The notes beneath the pieces are model-generated. The model did no database searches. It was not told where the DNA came from and was given only the letters and a program-made list of their open reading frames with translations. A DNA stretch of 64,000 nt from Pseudomonas sp. Choline-02u-1 (GTDB lineage: Bacteria > Pseudomonadota > Gammaproteobacteria > Pseudomonadales > Pseudomonadaceae): positions 1-64,000 of the forward strand of contig NZ_PJBC01000004.1 in NCBI RefSeq assembly GCF_002836515.1, read 5' to 3'. The translations under genes and the position numbers were made by a program. This document shows positions 16,903-25,290 of this stretch, piece by piece (within the stretch, counting starts at the first letter, position 1; each line of letters starts with the position of its first letter).

Positions 16903-18032
16903 CAGCCCCTCGTTGCCAGATCGGTAACTGGCGGCAGGCGCCAGAAGGTCTCGCGCACCGCACGGTCGGAGAAACGCTCATGCAGTCGCTCGAGCATCAT
17001 CTGCGCACATTGACGACGCTGCTGCTCATCCATCGCAGCCAGATGTTGCAGCCCTTGAGCCAGATGTTCGGCATCGCCCAGTGGAAACAGAATGCCCACG
17101 CCCTCGACCACCTCCTTCGCCCCGCCGCACGCGGTGGCCAGCAACGGCACGCCGGCAGCCATGGCTTCCAGCAATACCATGCCGAACGGCTCATGATCGG
17201 AGCTCAGGGCAAACACATCGAAGGCGCGAAAGTAGTTGCGCGCATCGGGCACCTGACCGAGAAACAGCACTCGATCGGCAATGCCCAACGCCCGCGCCGA
17301 CGCCTTGAGATCCTGCTCCAGGCGACCGCTGCCGAGAATCACCAGTTGACTGTTGTCCGGCAGTCCAGGCAGCGCCTGGGCAAAACCGCGCAGCAGCGTG
17401 GCCTGATCCTTGTCCGGGTGCAGGCGGCCGACATTCCCGACAATCCAGGCATCCGGCGACAGACCGAGAATCTCACGTGCTTCTTCGGCCGGTAGCTGGC
17501 GGGCTTGCAGAGCAGGCACGTCGATGCGGTTGTAAAGGGTCTGGATTCGGCTTGCCGGCCACTTCGGCAGGCAGCGCCGCATGTCGTCACGCACCGCATC
17601 CGACACACCGAGAAGGCTCAGGCGCTTGCGGAAAACATGCGCGAACAGTTTGCGCGTCCGACGCTGGTAATCGCCGAATGCGTGGTGCACGCCTATGACC
17701 GGCAGCGAGGTGCCGAGCAAGGCGATATAGATGGGCTTGAAGCGATGAGCGATGCACAGACTGAAATTGCGCGAGGCGACAATCTTGCGCAGATCGCCGA
17801 TAGCACCCAGTTTCAGGCCACGAATGGCCTTGGAACTGTACTCCATGAACAACACTTCGTCCGAAGCACACGCTGCTGCCACCTCGCTATCGGCGGCCCC
17901 GGTCAGAAACACCGTGGTCACCCGATAGCCGGTGCCGGCAAACAGGCTGGCGTACTGCCGTGCGCAGTCCAGGAACGGCCCGTCATAGCCGTGACAGAAC
18001 TGCAGCACATGGCGTTCAGCCGAGCGAGTCAT
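16902..18032 (-). CDS. wapH: Core-LPS glycosyltransferase, WapH-like (GT4)
   Basis: This 376-residue GT-B transferase has RHVLQFCHGYDGPFLDCARQ at the N-terminus. The donor half carries VGNVGRLHPDKDQATLLRGF, LVILGSGRLEQDLKASA, and LSSDHEPFGMVLLEAMAAGV with the E-x7-E donor motif. In P. aeruginosa the gene at this place (PA5004, WapH) adds an outer-core glucose. The exact linkage here is inferred only. It overlaps the upstream wapO gene by 17 bases and abuts mig-14 in a TGATG junction, so the four genes are probably one translationally coupled operon. Confidence 0.85.
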   Translation of the reverse strand: MTRSAERHVLQFCHGYDGPFLDCARQYASLFAGTGYRVTTVFLTGAADSEVAAACASDEVLFMEYSSKAIRGLKLGAIGDLRKIVASRNFSLCIAHRFKPIYIALLGTSLPVIGVHHAFGDYQRRTRKLFAHVFRKRLSLLGVSDAVRDDMRRCLPKWPASRIQTLYNRIDVPALQARQLPAEEAREILGLSPDAWIVGNVGRLHPDKDQATLLRGFAQALPGLPDNSQLVILGSGRLEQDLKASARALGIADRVLFLGQVPDARNYFRAFDVFALSSDHEPFGMVLLEAMAAGVPLLATACGGAKEVVEGVGILFPLGDAEHLAQGLQHLAAMDEQQRRQCAQMMLERLHERFSDRAVRETFWRLPPVTDLATRG

Positions 18033-19773
18033 AAGCGTTCGCGCCCTCTTTCACCACCAGGATGTCTTCCATGATCAGGTATTGCAGATCCGACCCGAAA
18101 AACATGTTCAGCGCGTCGGTTGGCGAGCAGATCATCGGCTCGCCACGACGGTTGAGCGAAGTGTTCAGCGATACGCCGTTGCCGGTCAGGTTTTCCAGCG
18201 CTTTCATCATGTCGTAGTAGCGCGGGTTGTATTCGCGCTTGAGCACCTGGGCGCGGGAAGTACCGTCTTCGTGGACCACTTCCGGCACGCGGGTTTTCCA
18301 CTCTTCGGCGACTTCGAAGGTGAAGGTCATGAACGGCGCCGGGTGATCGATCTTGATCATCTGCGGCGCGACGGTGTCGAGCATCGACGGGCAGAAAGGC
18401 CTCCAACGCTCGCGGAACTTGATCTGGTGGTTGATGCGATCGGCGACACCGGCCACGCTCGGGCACCCGATGATCGAACGGCCACCCAGTGCACGCGGGC
18501 CAAACTCCATGCGGCCCTGGAACCAGGCGACCGGGTTGCCATCGACCATGATCTTGGCGATCTGCTCGGGCATGTTGTCGAGCTTGCGCCAGGTCGGCTT
18601 GTTCTCGTGGCGCGCGCAGGCGGCAATCACGTCCTCGTTGCTGTACGACGGGCCGAGGTAGACGTGTTCCATCTTCTCGACCGGTACGCCACGGGCGTGC
18701 GACACGTAAGCGGCAGCGCCAACCGCGGTGCCGGCATCGCCGGACGCAGGCTGTACGAACAATTCTTTAATGTCGTCGCGAGCAATGATCTTCTGGTTCA
18801 GCTTGACGTTCAACGCACAGCCGCCGGCGAATGCCAGTTTGCCGGTTTCCCTGAGCACATCGCCCAGGTAGTGGTCGATCATCTGCAGCGCCAGCTTTTC
18901 AAACAGCGCTTGCATGCTCGCGGCGTAGTGGATGTACGGCTCGTCGGCAATGTCACCTTCGCGTTTCGGCCCCAGCCACTCGATCAGCTTCGGTGAGAAG
19001 TAGAAGCCTTTGCCCTTCTCTTTATAGCGGCGCAGACCGATGACGTTGGCGTAGTCGGTGTTGATCACCAGCTCGCCATTCTCGAACGAGGCCAGACGCG
19101 AGAAATCGTACTTGCTGGCGTCGCCGTACGGCGCCATGCCCATGACCTTGAATTCGCCGTCGAGCATTTCAAAGCCGAGGAATTCGGTGATCGCACCGTA
19201 CAGACCACCGAGGGAGTCCGGGTCGAAAAATTCCTTGATCTTGTGAATCTTGCCGTTTTCGCCATAACCGAAGAAGGTCGTGGCGTATTCGCCTTTACCG
19301 TCGATGCCGAGGATCGCGGTTTTTTCCTTGAAACCCGAGCAGTGATAAGCACTGGAGGCGTGGGCAAGGTGATGCTCGACCGGCTCGATCTTGATTTTCT
19401 TCGGATCGAAGCCCAGTTGCTCGAGGCACCAGACGATCTTGTTGCGATAGCGCTTGTAGCGACGGTTACCCATCAGGATCGCGTCAAGAGCACGATCCGG
19501 GGCGTACCAGTAACGCTTGGCGTAGTGCCAGCGGGCTTTGCCGAACAGGCTGATCGGCGCAAACGGAATCGCTACCACGTCAACGTCGGACGGTTTGATA
19601 CCGGCCTGCTCAAGGCAGAATTTCGCCGATTCGTAGGGCATGCGGTTCTTTGCATGTTTATCGCGTACGAAGCGCTCTTCCTCAGCCGCCGCGACCAGCT
19701 TGCCGTCGATGTACAAGGCTGCGGAAGGATCATGGCTAAGGGCGCCGGACAGGCCAAGAATCGTCAATGCCAC
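18016..19773 (-). CDS. wapO: NodU/CmcH-family O-carbamoyltransferase (WapO-like)
   Basis: The 585-residue protein has the N-terminal ASKHA-like domain (ILGLSGALSHDPSAALYIDG, AAEEERFVRDKHAKNRMP, VEHHLAHASSAYHCSG, AILGIDGKGEYATTFFGYG). The C-terminal YrdC-like domain holds AWFQGRMEFGPRALGGRSII, then RERWRPFCPSM. Such enzymes transfer carbamoyl from carbamoyl phosphate through an adenylate. Pseudomonas core LPS carries 7-O-carbamoyl heptose II, and PA5005 (WapO) is the enzyme at this position. The start is GTG at 19773 with GAGG upstream. The 172-bp stretch before it separates it from the lipoprotein gene, so it may begin its own operon. Confidence 0.9.
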   Translation of the reverse strand: MALTILGLSGALSHDPSAALYIDGKLVAAAEEERFVRDKHAKNRMPYESAKFCLEQAGIKPSDVDVVAIPFAPISLFGKARWHYAKRYWYAPDRALDAILMGNRRYKRYRNKIVWCLEQLGFDPKKIKIEPVEHHLAHASSAYHCSGFKEKTAILGIDGKGEYATTFFGYGENGKIHKIKEFFDPDSLGGLYGAITEFLGFEMLDGEFKVMGMAPYGDASKYDFSRLASFENGELVINTDYANVIGLRRYKEKGKGFYFSPKLIEWLGPKREGDIADEPYIHYAASMQALFEKLALQMIDHYLGDVLRETGKLAFAGGCALNVKLNQKIIARDDIKELFVQPASGDAGTAVGAAAYVSHARGVPVEKMEHVYLGPSYSNEDVIAACARHENKPTWRKLDNMPEQIAKIMVDGNPVAWFQGRMEFGPRALGGRSIIGCPSVAGVADRINHQIKFRERWRPFCPSMLDTVAPQMIKIDHPAPFMTFTFEVAEEWKTRVPEVVHEDGTSRAQVLKREYNPRYYDMMKALENLTGNGVSLNTSLNRRGEPMICSPTDALNMFFGSDLQYLIMEDILVVKEGANAYDSLG

Positions 19774-19945
19774 AGGGGTCTAGCCTCTTTAGTCTGCATG
19801 CAGGCGCGATGCGCCTTGAAAATTGATGTGCCCTCGCACGGGGCGAGTGGCAGCTAAAGGGCGGGATTATAGCGTAAACATCAGGGGAATGACCCGGTGC
19901 GAATTGCCGCTGCCAGGATTGGTCCGATTCAACGGGTACAAAGCC

Positions 19946-20275
19946 TCAGTAGCCGTCTCTGCGCCAGTAAATACTCAGATTTCCGTCGGCGGCCTGGCGA
20001 TAGATCGTGTAGGGCAGCGAAAGCGTGTCGAACGCAGCGGACAACGGCAGATCAAGCAATACGAGGGGCACCATAAAGCCCGCAGGATTGGGCGGTGCGT
20101 TCAAGATGCAGAAGTCAAAGGCCAGGCCACTGTAGATACGCGGAATGGATTGGCAGTAAGTCTTCTGTTTGCGCAGGTTCCGAGCAGCATCTGCGTCCAG
20201 CTGCAACACCGTTGACACACTGCCACAGCCTGATAGAACCGAGAGAAAAACGCCTAGCGTCATAATCTTTGTCAT
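19946..20275 (-). CDS. YceK/YidQ-family small lipoprotein
   Basis: This 109-residue protein has a lipoprotein signal (MTKIMTLGVFLSVLSGC): basic start, hydrophobic core, lipobox LSGC, with Cys17 as the acylated residue. The mature part ends with the YceK-type block PLVLLDLPLSAAFDTLSLPY. It is probably an outer-membrane or periplasmic lipoprotein. The function of the family is unknown. It is an isolated gene between two LPS operons, with 150-170 bp of noncoding DNA on each side, and I see no sign that it is coupled to them. M5 is an alternative start. Confidence 0.8.
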   Translation of the reverse strand: MTKIMTLGVFLSVLSGCGSVSTVLQLDADAARNLRKQKTYCQSIPRIYSGLAFDFCILNAPPNPAGFMVPLVLLDLPLSAAFDTLSLPYTIYRQAADGNLSIYWRRDGY

Positions 20276-20428
20276 GCCCGGGACTCGTCATCCGAAATCG
20301 TCAGGCAAATTAGCATCGAGGCTGAACCGCAGACAGTTCATGGCTTCTGGCGAAGCTGTAGGACGAGTCGCTGTTATTTGTGCGTAGCCGCCAACAGGCT
20401 CGCCTTCGCAGCCTGCTGGCGACAGGAC

Positions 20429-21880
20429 TCAGCCCGCGCTGGAGATATCTTTGGGCAACCGCTGATCAATGACTTGATACAACGCGCTGCTTTCAGGCCA
20501 GTTACGCATGAACCTCGCCCGATCGCGGGCATAAGCCGGGGCGAAACTTCCGGCCGATGAGTGCTGACACATCGAATCGAGGTCGATCAGCGCCCAGCGA
20601 TCCGTCTGCCAGAACAGGTTGTGGCCCTTGAAATCGCCATGACTGATGCGCTCGGCGATCAATCGGGCAAACAGTTGATCCAGCGCCTGCAACTCGGCTT
20701 CCGGTGCCTGGCCATTTTCTACGTACGGCGCAAAGCGCTCGATGATGTCCGGCCCTGGCAGATATTCGGTGACCAGATAAGCGCTGCGGCGCAGCCACAA
20801 AAAGCGTTTTTCCAGCATTGCCAGCGGTTTCGGCGTGGCGATGCCCAGGAAAGCCAGACGATTGCCCTCGCGCCATGAATGCCACGCCCGGCTCGGGCGC
20901 CAGAAACGCTTGAGCCAATGGGCGAAGCCTTTGATGTTGTAGCGTTTGATCACCAGCGAGCGACCGCCCGCCTGAACCTTGCCGACACTCGCTGCGCCAC
21001 CGGTTTTGTACAGATGCCCCTGATCGAGCAAGGCGTCAGCCTGCTCCAGCACCGGCAGCATGGCGGCCTCTTCCTCACGACGGATGGCGCGCAGGACAAA
21101 CGCGCCGCGATGCACTGCAAACAGTGTGCAGTCGCGACCGACCTTGATCAGGTAATCCCTGAGCCTCCAGTTGCGCACTTTGTCGATCTGCTTTTGCAAT
21201 GCCTCCAGCGGCAACGCATGCTCGCTGTTGCTCAGCAAGTAATACACCAGCAGCTCTTCGGTGAACGGCTCCAGTGACTTCGGCAGCTGAGCGAAGAATA
21301 CCCCGAGGTTTTCCAGCACTTTTTGTCGGGACAGTGGCTGCCCAGCCGTTTCCGCACGAACGCCGGCGCCATCGATCAGGTACAGCTGACCGCCATGGCG
21401 CAGCAGATTGTCCAGGTGCAGATCCTCTTGCCAGAGTCCTTTGCCGTGCATCCGACCGATAGCATCCAGTGCTTCGGCCAATACCGCGGTTTGTTCATCA
21501 GCCAGCGCCGGCAGAGACTCGACCTTGGCCCAGGCATCGCCAAGGCTTTCGGCGCCCTCGAGAAATTCGAAGAGCAGCCAGCCACCCTCGCCGCCTTTCA
21601 GTCCATCGGCCAACAGCAAAGGCGTGGTCAGGCCCTGCGCAGCGAGTAGCCGCACCCCGTCCAGCTCTCGTTGGAAATGCCGGGCAGCCTTGCTGCCGAC
21701 CAACAACTTGGCCAATACCGGCCGACCGCGCCAGACGCCGGCGCCAACGTAACGCTGCCCGGGCAACACCCGCAGCAGGCTCAGCAACTGTAAATCCGCC
21801 GCACCGGCGGCGTCCGCCAGGCTCACGGTCAGTGGCAGGGAAGGTGCGCGCCCGGAGCGGGCCAGCTCGGACAATTGCAT
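20429..21880 (-). CDS. Tandem LPS-kinase-like protein with two kinase-fold domains
   Basis: The 483-residue protein is about twice the usual kinase length. The N-terminal half contains a catalytic-loop-like motif, LWQEDLHLDNLLRHGGQLYL, followed by IDGAGV. The C-terminal half contains SHGDFKGHNLFWQTDRWALI followed by DLDSM. Both keep the loop Asp and the later metal-binding Asp. It corresponds by position to PA5006. It touches the next kinase gene in a TGATG junction (21880-21882) and is the last gene of the waaF-to-kinase operon. A role in adding phosphate to core heptose, or in regulating the other kinases, is inferred. Confidence 0.8.
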   Translation of the reverse strand: MQLSELARSGRAPSLPLTVSLADAAGAADLQLLSLLRVLPGQRYVGAGVWRGRPVLAKLLVGSKAARHFQRELDGVRLLAAQGLTTPLLLADGLKGGEGGWLLFEFLEGAESLGDAWAKVESLPALADEQTAVLAEALDAIGRMHGKGLWQEDLHLDNLLRHGGQLYLIDGAGVRAETAGQPLSRQKVLENLGVFFAQLPKSLEPFTEELLVYYLLSNSEHALPLEALQKQIDKVRNWRLRDYLIKVGRDCTLFAVHRGAFVLRAIRREEEAAMLPVLEQADALLDQGHLYKTGGAASVGKVQAGGRSLVIKRYNIKGFAHWLKRFWRPSRAWHSWREGNRLAFLGIATPKPLAMLEKRFLWLRRSAYLVTEYLPGPDIIERFAPYVENGQAPEAELQALDQLFARLIAERISHGDFKGHNLFWQTDRWALIDLDSMCQHSSAGSFAPAYARDRARFMRNWPESSALYQVIDQRLPKDISSAG

Positions 21881-22632
21881 CAGCGAGTCTCCTTGTGGCT
21901 GCGCCGCGCTGTCAGTCGGGTCAGCCAGCTGTCGAGCAGCGAGCTGTCAGTTGGTTGATCGAGATAAGCCGCGAGCAGTTGGCGCAAGTCGGCCTCGCGC
22001 CACTGCGGCGCGCGACGCTGCAACGGCTCCAGATCCTTGACCCGATCACGCACGCCGAACAGCAGCAGCCGGGTTTTCTCCAGATCGATCAGTTGCGCCT
22101 CATAGCCGTCGCCGGTGGCGCGCAGGAAGATATGTTTGGGATAAAAACAGCCATGCACCTGGCGCGCGCCATGCAGCCGTCGCGCCAGCAGCCCGCAAGC
22201 CTTGAGAATGGCCGAATGCTGCGCGTCACTGAGCTGCGCCCAGCGCGTCAACAACGAATCCAGATCACTCCAGCCATCCAGTGCGCGCGTGAGCAGAATG
22301 GCGCGCACTTCACCGGCGACTTTGCGCTGACCGAAAAACGCCGCCTGCAACGCCGGAATGCCCAGCTTGCGGTAACGGCTGATGTTGCGAAATTCGCGGG
22401 CAAAGCTCGGTTCGCCAAACGGCGCCTGCAAGGTGCGGGTCAGATAATTGCTCTGGCGCTTGAGGTAATAGCCCTGGCCTTCCAGATCGAGACGGAACAC
22501 GCTGCTCCAGCCGCCACCGGCAGTGTTGGGCTCATCCACAGCTTCAAGCTGTTTGGCCCACAGTGCGTCGAAATTGCCGAGACCGTGGCGCTCCAGCAGT
22601 GCGCGGTCCTGTTCGGCAAGAAAATCAGTCAT
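21880..22632 (-). CDS. wapQ: LPS core heptose kinase-like protein (WapQ-like)
   Basis: The protein has 250 residues of the InaA/WaaP kinase clan. The N-lobe has GWSSVFRLDLEGQGYYLKRQ with the ATP-anchoring Lys. The catalytic loop is degenerate: QVHGCFYPKHIFLRATGDGY, where the usual HxDxxxxN loop reads HGCFYPKHI, followed by AQLIDLEKTR with the metal Asp. The symbol follows my recollection of P. aeruginosa naming (PA5007) and is less sure than the family call. It overlaps wapP by 4 bases and the downstream tandem-kinase gene by 1 base. Confidence 0.7.
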   Translation of the reverse strand: MTDFLAEQDRALLERHGLGNFDALWAKQLEAVDEPNTAGGGWSSVFRLDLEGQGYYLKRQSNYLTRTLQAPFGEPSFAREFRNISRYRKLGIPALQAAFFGQRKVAGEVRAILLTRALDGWSDLDSLLTRWAQLSDAQHSAILKACGLLARRLHGARQVHGCFYPKHIFLRATGDGYEAQLIDLEKTRLLLFGVRDRVKDLEPLQRRAPQWREADLRQLLAAYLDQPTDSSLLDSWLTRLTARRSHKETR

Positions 22633-23363
22633 TCGCGCCCCTCGAAAAATCTCACCACGTGGCGAATCCGTTTCTTGTCGGCGACATCGAGCCGATCACA
22701 CTGGCGATATTGCTTGTAGAAGCGCAGGCGCTGGGTGTTGGACAGGTGATATTTGGCCAGTTTGTCGAGACAGGCGAGGTCCTTGGTGATCCGGTACTTG
22801 AGCCAGAAGCCGCGCCAGAATTCGCCGTTGGGGCAGTCGATGAGGAAAATGCGCGCCTGATCGTCGATCAGCAGATTGCGCCATTTCAAATCGTTATGCG
22901 TAAACCGATGGTCGTGCATGGTCCGGGTGTAGCCAGCCAGTTGCCGGCTGACACCGTCGACCCAGGCGCGATCCTTGAGCCGGGGATCCTTGCGCTCGGC
23001 CAGCGCCGAGAGATCTTCGGTATTGGGCAGCTCACGGGTAATCATCGCGCCACGGTCATAGGCCGCGCCGCGCCGCTCCAGGCCCCAGGCCACCACCTCG
23101 GCAGTGGGGATACCCCACTTGGCGAAGCGCTTGAGGTTCTGCCATTCCATCTTCACGCGCGGCTTGCCGAGGTAGCGGCGCAAGCCTTTACCGGCGCCGA
23201 CGTAGCGTTTGACGTAGTAATTGACCCCGTCACGCTGCACCCGAACGACTTCCGACAGCGGATCGCGGGTCAGACGTTCGCCCTGCAAGGCAAATACGGC
23301 TTCGAGGCTGCCAAAATCTTCGGCGAGGTCGCTGTACTGCGGTTCAAGTGTCCAGCCCGCCAT
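22629..23363 (-). CDS. wapP: LPS core heptose kinase WapP-like
   Basis: The 244-residue kinase-fold protein has the N-lobe Lys in VNYYVKRYVGAGKGLRRYLG, the loop HDHRFTHNDLKWRNLLIDDQ with the catalytic Asp and Asn (HNDLKWRN), and IFLIDCPNGEFW with the metal Asp. The motifs look fully active. In Pseudomonas such kinases phosphorylate inner-core heptoses, giving the unusually high core phosphate that stabilises the outer membrane by cation bridging. It overlaps both neighbours (waaP by 1 base, wapQ by 4), so it is part of the coupled operon. Confidence 0.8.
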   Translation of the reverse strand: MAGWTLEPQYSDLAEDFGSLEAVFALQGERLTRDPLSEVVRVQRDGVNYYVKRYVGAGKGLRRYLGKPRVKMEWQNLKRFAKWGIPTAEVVAWGLERRGAAYDRGAMITRELPNTEDLSALAERKDPRLKDRAWVDGVSRQLAGYTRTMHDHRFTHNDLKWRNLLIDDQARIFLIDCPNGEFWRGFWLKYRITKDLACLDKLAKYHLSNTQRLRFYKQYRQCDRLDVADKKRIRHVVRFFEGRE

Positions 23364-24169
23364 CAGAGCGCATCCCCGTAACGCTGTTTGCGCGCGTAGA
23401 GTTTGTCAGCCTTGCCTTGCAGCCAACTCAGCAGTGGCGCCTCTTGCGCCAGTACCTGGCGCAGCGGCTGCTGGAAGTAGCCTTTAAGGAAACGCAGCTT
23501 GTCGCGGCGGGTCAGGCCAATGTCCAGCGCGGAAAAATACAGCGCCGCCAGATCTTTATTGCGCCAGCGCTGAGTAATTTTTGCGCGGGTCTGGGCCCGA
23601 TGCAGGTCAATCACCGAGAGTTTGAAATCTTCCGGCGTGACCGGTTTGTCGGTGTGCAGCAGGAAGTGGCAGATATAGCAGTCGCGGTGATTGACCCCGG
23701 CGCGGTGCATCATGCCGGTCATCCGCGCGACTTCGGCAATCAGCGCGCGTTTGAGTTTGGGCTCCGGCGGCTGTCTGATCCAATCGATGCTGAAGTCTTC
23801 GAGGCTGATGGTCGGCGCCAGTTCTTCGGTGACGATGAACGAGTGCTGATCCGCCGGATTGCTGCCCTTCTCGCCGTAGGCGACGGCGGTCATGGTTGGC
23901 ACGCCGACTTCCTGCAGACGCTGGATGGCCTTCCACTCTTGCCCTGCACCGAGTACCGGCAGCTTGGCGGTCAGCAGGTTCTTGAAGATTTCGCCCCAGC
24001 CAATGCCACGGTGAATCTTGACGAAAAAGCCATTGCCATCGACTTCCGTGCGCAATGTCCGGCGCGCTTCCAGCTCGCGGTATACCTCGCCCTGCAAGCC
24101 TTCGACTTCAGCGAACGGGTCGCGTCCAGCCCAAAGGCTCTTGAACGGTTCAGCCAGCATCAACTTCAT
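23363..24169 (-). CDS. waaP: LPS core heptose(I) kinase
   Basis: The protein has 268 residues. The start is MKLMLAEPFKSLWAGRDPFA at 24169; a longer in-frame reading to 24385 is rejected because it would lie inside waaG. Motifs: Lys51 in FFVKIHRGIGWGEIFKN, Glu115/116 in VTEELAPT, the catalytic Asp163 in NHRDCYICHFLLH, and Asp188 in SVIDLHRAQ. WaaP phosphorylates heptose I of the inner core and is reported essential in P. aeruginosa. The ATG overlaps the waaG stop (TAATG), and its stop touches the wapP ATG. Confidence 0.93.
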   Translation of the reverse strand: MKLMLAEPFKSLWAGRDPFAEVEGLQGEVYRELEARRTLRTEVDGNGFFVKIHRGIGWGEIFKNLLTAKLPVLGAGQEWKAIQRLQEVGVPTMTAVAYGEKGSNPADQHSFIVTEELAPTISLEDFSIDWIRQPPEPKLKRALIAEVARMTGMMHRAGVNHRDCYICHFLLHTDKPVTPEDFKLSVIDLHRAQTRAKITQRWRNKDLAALYFSALDIGLTRRDKLRFLKGYFQQPLRQVLAQEAPLLSWLQGKADKLYARKQRYGDAL

Positions 24170-25290
24170 TAAGCGTGCTCCGCCAGAATCACATCGGCCG
24201 CGTGCTGCGGCATGCTGTAGAGGTCGGCCGTATCGGCAAAGGCCAGACCGTTGCGGCTCCAGGCCGCCCGTGCAGCGTCGTCGCTCAACATTTCGCTCAG
24301 GTATTGCGTCAGCTGCGCCTGCTCGAACGGCTCGTCCAGCACTCGCCCGGCGTCGGCCTCGGCAATGTAATGGGCGTAACCGCACACCGCGCTGACCAGC
24401 ACCGGCAGGCCGGCGACCAGCGCTTCAAGCAGCACGGTGCCGGTGTTTTCGTTGTAGGCCGGGTGAATCAACAGGTCGGCGCCGAGCAGAAAACGCGGGA
24501 TATCGCTGCGCCCTTTGAGAAAGGTCACGTTGTCGCCCAGGCCCAGCGTCGCGCTCTGCATCTGGAACAATTTGGGGTCATCCTGGCCAATTACAAACAG
24601 CCGCGTGCGTTTGCGCAATTCGGCCGGCAACGCGGCCAGCGCTTTGAGGCTGCGATCGACACCCTTGGTCTTGAAGCCGGAGCCGATCTGCACCAGCAGC
24701 AACTCGTCGTCCTTGAGGTTGAATTCGGCGCGAAAACCGGCGCGAATCTCATCGGCATTCGCCGGACGCCGACGATCCTGGGCAATGCCCGGCGGCAGCA
24801 GATGAAAGCGCTCAAGTGGCGTGTCGTAATGCTTGATGAACAGCGGCTGCTGCACTTCGGAAATCATCAGCACTTCGGTCTTCGCGTCCTTGGCGAACAC
24901 CGCGCGCTCGTACTCGGCGAAGTGGCGATAGCGGCCCCAGCGGCGGTACAGCGAATTGCGCAGATTCTGCGCCTTGTCTTCGAAGCAACCGTCGGCGGCG
25001 TAGTAGACGTCCAGGCCTGGCATCTTGTTGAAGCCGATCAAGCGATCGACCGGCCGCCTGGCCAGATCCGCTGCCATCCACGCGCTGAGTTTTTCGTTGC
25101 GCCGGTGATTGAAGAACGCCTTGACCGGCGCCACCAGCACTTCGAAACCCGGCGGTATGTCGCCTTCCCAGATCAGCGTGTAGACGCGAATCTGATGGCC
25201 GCGCTTCTGGCATTCGAGGGCGATACGCATGAAGTCGCGCTGCAGGCCGCCGAACGGAAAATATTTGTACAGGACGAATGCCAATTGCAT
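24169..25290 (-). CDS. waaG: LPS core UDP-glycosyltransferase WaaG (GT4)
   Basis: The 373-residue protein begins MQLAFVLYKYFPFGGLQRDF, the hallmark WaaG N-terminus with the acceptor-side GG loop. The C-terminal half has LLVQIGSGFKTKGVDRSLKA and the donor site LIHPAYNENTGTVLLEALVA with the E-x7-E pattern. WaaG adds the first outer-core hexose to heptose II; in Pseudomonas this is thought to be galactosamine rather than glucose, which sequence alone cannot confirm. It starts on the base where waaC stops and ends overlapping the waaP ATG. Confidence 0.95.
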   Translation of the reverse strand: MQLAFVLYKYFPFGGLQRDFMRIALECQKRGHQIRVYTLIWEGDIPPGFEVLVAPVKAFFNHRRNEKLSAWMAADLARRPVDRLIGFNKMPGLDVYYAADGCFEDKAQNLRNSLYRRWGRYRHFAEYERAVFAKDAKTEVLMISEVQQPLFIKHYDTPLERFHLLPPGIAQDRRRPANADEIRAGFRAEFNLKDDELLLVQIGSGFKTKGVDRSLKALAALPAELRKRTRLFVIGQDDPKLFQMQSATLGLGDNVTFLKGRSDIPRFLLGADLLIHPAYNENTGTVLLEALVAGLPVLVSAVCGYAHYIAEADAGRVLDEPFEQAQLTQYLSEMLSDDAARAAWSRNGLAFADTADLYSMPQHAADVILAEHA

